Below are positions 60,833-64,000 of a DNA stretch of 64,000 nucleotides, piece by piece. Below the pieces are notes generated by a model. That model did no database searches, had not been told where the DNA came from, and worked only from the letters and a program-made list of their open reading frames with translations. Numbering within the stretch: the first letter of the stretch is position 1; every line of letters begins with the position of its first letter. The position numbers and the translations under genes are program-made. The DNA comes from Lutibacter oricola (lineage in GTDB: Bacteria; Bacteroidota; Bacteroidia; Flavobacteriales; Flavobacteriaceae), in NCBI RefSeq assembly GCF_900106565.1, contig NZ_FNNJ01000001.1:186001-250000 (forward strand), read 5' to 3'.

Positions 60833-61819
60833 ATGGAAACATTTAAAGCATTTAGGGTAGAAGAGGTTGAAGGAAAATTTGTTTCTTCAATACAAGATAT
60901 GCCTTTTCAAGAATTAGAAGAAAACGAAGTTTTGATTAAGGTTAGTTATAGTTCGTTAAATTTTAAAGACGCACTTTCGTTTGCAGGAAATAAAGGAGTA
61001 ACAAGAAATTTCCCTCACACGCCAGGAATTGATGCTGCAGGTGTAATTTCTGAATCAAAATCTGACAAATTTAAAGTTGGAGAAGAGGTGTTAGTTACTA
61101 GTTACGATTTAGGTATGAACACCAATGGTGGTTTTGCAGAGTATGTAAAAGTTCCTGCAAATTGGGTGGTAAAATTACCTGAAAACCTTTCAAAAAAAGA
61201 AGCTATGATTATTGGTACAGCAGGTTTAACTGCTGGTATGTCGGTTTTAAGATTGGTAGAAACAGTAAAGCCAGAAGATGGAACTATTGTGGTTTCTGGA
61301 GCAACTGGTGGAGTTGGTTCATTAAGTATTATGATTTTGAATAAACTTGGTTATAAAGTTGCTGCAATTACAGGAAAAGAAACTGAAAAGCAATATTTAT
61401 TAGATTTAGGAGCTACAGAAGTAATTTTAAGAAAAGATTTTGAAGAACTTAAAAATAGACCATTATTAAAACCAGAATTTGCTGGTGCTATTGACACTGT
61501 AGGTGGTGTAATTTTAGAGAATATAATTAAATCTGTAAACCCGTTAGGTGTGGTTACAGCTTGTGGAAATGCAGCTTCCATAAAATTAGAGTTAACAGTT
61601 TTCCCATTTATTTTAAGAGGAGTTTCATTAATAGGAATTGATTCTCAAAACTACCCAATGAACTACAGAGAGCAAGTTTGGAGTAAATTTGCAAAAGAAT
61701 GGAAATTAAATTATTTACAAAATAACCCTGCAATAATCACTATGAATGAATTAAGCGAAAAACTAAACTTAATGTTGAAAGGACAATTGAAAGGTAGAAC
61801 AGTTTTAGAGCTTGCTTAA
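60833..61819 (+). CDS. YhdH/AcuI-type quinone/acryloyl-CoA reductase
   Basis: A 328-residue zinc-independent medium-chain dehydrogenase. It shows SYSSLNFKDALSFAGNKGV, TPGIDAAGVI, TAGLTAGMSVLRL and the cofactor motif VVSGATGGVGSLSIMIL. Family members reduce acryloyl-CoA or quinone-like electrophiles with NADPH. GFAEYVKVPANWVVKLP is characteristic. The start at 60833 is used; the upstream TTG at 60824 gives an unusual MNF extension. It is divergent from the HxlR gene. Confidence 0.9.
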   Translation: METFKAFRVEEVEGKFVSSIQDMPFQELEENEVLIKVSYSSLNFKDALSFAGNKGVTRNFPHTPGIDAAGVISESKSDKFKVGEEVLVTSYDLGMNTNGGFAEYVKVPANWVVKLPENLSKKEAMIIGTAGLTAGMSVLRLVETVKPEDGTIVVSGATGGVGSLSIMILNKLGYKVAAITGKETEKQYLLDLGATEVILRKDFEELKNRPLLKPEFAGAIDTVGGVILENIIKSVNPLGVVTACGNAASIKLELTVFPFILRGVSLIGIDSQNYPMNYREQVWSKFAKEWKLNYLQNNPAIITMNELSEKLNLMLKGQLKGRTVLELA

Positions 61820-61840
61820 TAATCTAAGTAATCTATTGAT

Positions 61841-61872
61841 AAAAAGCCGAAGATTTTTCTTCGGCTTTTTTG
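61841..61872. terminator. Intrinsic terminator
   Basis: AAAAAGCCGAAGA and TCTTCGGCTTTTTT pair around a TTTT loop and end in a T run. It terminates the reductase gene and, through its symmetry, can act on the convergent alcohol dehydrogenase gene. Confidence 0.88.
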
Positions 61873-61882
61873 TTTTCAATCT

Positions 61883-61948
61883 TGTCATTTTGAACAAAAC
61901 GTAGTGAAGTGAAAAATCTATAGATTCTTCATTTCATTCAGAATGACA
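61883..61948. repeat. Dispersed intergenic repeat (copy 3)
   Basis: TTGTCATTTTGAAC at 61883 running to AAAATCT, and AGATTCTTC at 61922 running to TTCAGAATGACA, form a hairpin with the same arms as the repeat at 32471-32548. It lies between convergent genes, just after a terminator. Confidence 0.7.
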
Positions 61949-61956
61949 TCTATTTT

Positions 61957-63123
61957 TTAGTAACTCATTTCCACAATTTTCTCCACCATTTCAGGAGTTA
62001 CTTTTCCTTTTTCACCAATTCCTTTCCAGCCTCTTTCTGTAAAACGTTTTGCTATTTCTTTAGCCGTTCCTTCAAAGTTTTCAGTATAATCCGATAATTT
62101 AGTGTCTATTCCTAAAGATTGATAAAACGCAGTAGTTTTTTCAATTCCTGCCTTTGCTTTTTCGTCTAAAGTTCCTTCACTAACATTCCAAACACGTTCA
62201 GCATATTGCGCTAGTTTTTCTTTTTTATCATCAAAGTTTACCGTGTAATGACTTTCAGTAATAATTGCCAATGTTCTCGCGTGGTCAATTCCGTATAAAG
62301 CGGTTAATTCGTGGCCAATCATATGAATTGCCCAATCACTTGGAACTCCTTTTTGAATCAATCCATTTAATGCCATTGTACAACTCCACATAAAGTTTGC
62401 AGAAGCCTTGTAATCAAATTCATCTTTTAGCATTGTTGGTGCAATTTCAACCAATGTTTGAATAATTCCTTCAGCAAATCTATCTTGTAATTTTGCATCA
62501 ACAGAGTAGGTCATATACTGTTCTAAAACGTGTGTAAATGCATCGGCTAAACCATTTGCAATTTGACGTTTTGGAATAGATTTTACAACTTGTGGATCTA
62601 AAATTGAAAACTTTGGAAACAATCCTGGTCCGCCTAATACTCGTTTTTCTTTTGTTTCTGCTCTAGAAACTACAGCGCCAGAATTCATTTCAGAACCTGT
62701 TGCTGGTAAAGTTAAAACAGTACCAAAAGGCATTCCTTTTCCTTCTTCAGTTCTAATATTATTTGCTAAAATATCCCAAGGGTTATCACCTTTATAATTT
62801 GCTGCTGCAGCTAAAAATTTAGTTCCATCAATTACCGATCCACCACCAACTGCTAATAAAAAAGTAATATTTTCAGCTTTAATAATATCTAAAGCTTCTA
62901 ATAGGACTTCGTATTCTGGATTTGCAGGAATTCCACCAAATTCAATCACTTCAAAATTTGAAAGTGCATTAGAAACTTGCTCGTAAACTCCGTTCTTTTT
63001 TATACTTCCACCACCAAAAAGTACGAGTACTTTTGCTCCTTCAGGAATTTCATTTGAAATTTTTGCAATTTCATCTTTTCCAAAGATAATTTTTGTCGGA
63101 TTTTGAAAATCAAAATTATTCAT
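61957..63123 (-). CDS. Iron-containing alcohol dehydrogenase, YqhD-type
   Basis: A 388-residue NADPH-dependent aldehyde reductase/alcohol dehydrogenase. The N-terminus NNFDFQNPTKIIFGKDEIAK is typical. GGGSVIDGTKFLAAA is the nucleotide site. Metal ligands are Asp in NGLADAFTHV, His in FTHVLEQY, His in MIGHELTALYG and His in GIDHARTLA. YqhD clears reactive short-chain aldehydes. It fits with the YhdH/AcuI-type reductase and nitroreductase nearby as a detoxification set. Confidence 0.92.
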   Translation of the reverse strand: MNNFDFQNPTKIIFGKDEIAKISNEIPEGAKVLVLFGGGSIKKNGVYEQVSNALSNFEVIEFGGIPANPEYEVLLEALDIIKAENITFLLAVGGGSVIDGTKFLAAAANYKGDNPWDILANNIRTEEGKGMPFGTVLTLPATGSEMNSGAVVSRAETKEKRVLGGPGLFPKFSILDPQVVKSIPKRQIANGLADAFTHVLEQYMTYSVDAKLQDRFAEGIIQTLVEIAPTMLKDEFDYKASANFMWSCTMALNGLIQKGVPSDWAIHMIGHELTALYGIDHARTLAIITESHYTVNFDDKKEKLAQYAERVWNVSEGTLDEKAKAGIEKTTAFYQSLGIDTKLSDYTENFEGTAKEIAKRFTERGWKGIGEKGKVTPEMVEKIVEMSY

Positions 63124-63212
63124 AATTTTTTTATTTGTTGTTTCGACTCAACTATTAGTTGATAACTAAGCAGAATCGAAGTGTTATTACAAGATATATT
63201 TAGAACTAGATA

Positions 63213-63240
63213 AGATTCTTCACTGTCGTTCAGAATGACA
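63213..63240. repeat. Dispersed intergenic repeat (copy 4, half)
   Basis: AGATTCTTCACTGTCGTTCA, ending GAATGACA, is one arm of the repeat at 32471-32548. No clear partner arm is seen. It lies between the co-directional nitroreductase and alcohol dehydrogenase genes. Confidence 0.65.
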
Positions 63241-63256
63241 TAATCTAGCTGTTGAG

Positions 63257-63889
63257 TTATTCAATAACTGTTACTAAATCTTTAGTAGATTTTCTAACTT
63301 TTTTCAAGTTAACCAACCAATCATTTTCTGTGTCTCTGTAGCCAACAGGTAACATAACGCAACTACGTAATCCTTTTTCGCGTAAGCCTAAAATTTTGTC
63401 TACTGCTTCAGGTTCAAAACCTTCAATTGGTGTTGTGTCTACACCTTCATAAGCAGCAGCAATAATTGATGCGCTAAAAGCAATGTAAGCTTGTTTAGCA
63501 GCGTGATTAAAGTTTATTTCTGCATCTTGTTTTGGGTAAAAACTTAATAATTTCTGACGGTAAGCTTCCCAACCTTCATTTTCAAATCCACGTACTTCAT
63601 TTACCAAATCAAATGCTGTGTTAATTCGGTCTTCAGTATAAGTGTCCCAAGCAGCAAAAACCAATAAGTGAGAACAATCTGTAATCATAGATTGGTTCCA
63701 AGAAACAGGTCTAATTTGCTCTTTAATTTCTTGATTTGTTACTACTAATATTTCAAAAGGTTGTAAACCGCTTGACGTTGGAGCCAAACGAGCAGCTTCA
63801 ATAATATTGTCAATTTTTTCTTGAGATACTTTTTCTCCATTCATTGCCTTTGCAGCGTATCTCCAATTTAATTTATCTAATAATTCCAT
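63257..63889 (-). CDS. Nitroreductase family NAD(P)H-dependent oxidoreductase
   Basis: A 210-residue FMN enzyme of the NfsB/FRase I type. It shows LNWRYAAKAMNGEKVSQEKI, ARLAPTSSGLQPFEILVV (FMN phosphate site), and GFEPEAVDKILGLREKGLRS near the C-terminus. These enzymes reduce quinones and nitroaromatics using NAD(P)H. It starts 4 bp after a partial upstream gene, suggesting cotranscription. Confidence 0.9.
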   Translation of the reverse strand: MELLDKLNWRYAAKAMNGEKVSQEKIDNIIEAARLAPTSSGLQPFEILVVTNQEIKEQIRPVSWNQSMITDCSHLLVFAAWDTYTEDRINTAFDLVNEVRGFENEGWEAYRQKLLSFYPKQDAEINFNHAAKQAYIAFSASIIAAAYEGVDTTPIEGFEPEAVDKILGLREKGLRSCVMLPVGYRDTENDWLVNLKKVRKSTKDLVTVIE

Positions 63890-63893
63890 TTTT

Positions 63894-64000
63894 TTAGTTT
63901 TTATTTATTGCTATTTGTTTTATTTTTTCTGAAGTAATAATTTGTGTTTTAGAAGTTGAATTTGCCAAGTTTATCATAGCTTGTGCAATATGTTCAGCTT
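63894..64000 (-). CDS. Partial CDS, unidentified C-terminus
   Basis: The last 34-35 codons of a gene that runs off the right edge: AEHIAQAMINLANSTSKTQI, then ITSEKIKQIAINKN and a TAA at 63896-63894. The sequence is too short to name. It is co-directional with the nitroreductase gene and ends 4 bp before it, so it probably shares its promoter. Confidence 0.6.
   Translation of the reverse strand, partial: AEHIAQAMINLANSTSKTQIITSEKIKQIAINKN

Noticed and set aside
1-64000. CRISPR arrays, prophage, transposase or integrase genes
   Set aside because: No regularly spaced repeats or matching protein families were recognised. The intergenic repeats are few, unevenly placed and lack spacers.

Overview
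The window is a low-GC bacterial chromosome segment that fits the Bacteroidota, family Flavobacteriaceae. Support comes from promoters with the TAnnTTTG -7 element, few Shine-Dalgarno sites, several TTG starts, families largely restricted to this phylum (DUF4270, DUF4271, DUF4296, DUF5687, SprE/PorW), the split ATP synthase operon, and acidic residues after lipoprotein cysteines. No rRNA, tRNA, CRISPR array, transposase or phage gene was recognised. The genus cannot be fixed from the sequence alone.

Layout. 1-466: start of nrdB, cut by the left edge. 467-934: intergenic region with strong inverted repeats. 935-8653: seven closely spaced minus-strand genes, mostly for exported proteins. They encode an OmpA-type protein, an acidic lipoprotein, an Asn/Gly/Thr-rich secreted protein, a MACPF (perforin-like) protein ending in a PLAT/LH2 domain, and three exported proteins with related beta-rich signatures. 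Upstream lies a membrane-bound TPR/LuxR-type regulator (8913-10496). This accessory block is the best candidate for an undescribed system. 10578-35251: mostly housekeeping genes, namely DUF3109, MarC, a small flavoprotein, glmS with DUF4270 and an orphan starch-synthase N-domain, panC-panD, radA, hemD, a polyprenol-phosphate glycosyltransferase, dihydroorotase, tyrS, a LuxE-like protein, an ECF sigma factor with a membrane/beta-barrel partner, an ALDH7 dehydrogenase, a phosphatase, an AlbA_2 protein and an SDR.

35364-36875: two lipoproteins. 37053-43140: F-type ATP synthase genes in transcription order bactofilin, atpZ-like, small membrane protein, atpB-E-F-H-A-G; atpD and atpC are not here. 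43165-45327: the gliding/type IX secretion lipoprotein SprE/PorW. 45422-50122: a PadR repressor, three tandem paralogous HAAS-like membrane proteins, then an ABC permease and ATPase. 50242-60234: a PaaE-like reductase, LysE exporter, APC permease, aspS, long-chain acyl-CoA ligase, radical SAM/SPASM protein, rsmI and a GNAT acetyltransferase. 60360-64000: an HxlR regulator divergent from a YhdH/AcuI-type reductase, then a YqhD-type alcohol dehydrogenase, a nitroreductase and a partial gene. This end reads as a carbonyl/quinone detoxification neighbourhood.

Dispersed intergenic repeats of the GTCATTCTGAA / AGATTCTTC type sit at four gene ends (32471, 60276, 61883, 63213). A second repeat type lies upstream of aspS. 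Many convergent pairs are separated by clear bidirectional intrinsic terminators. All function calls rest on reading motifs and family resemblance; no database search was run.
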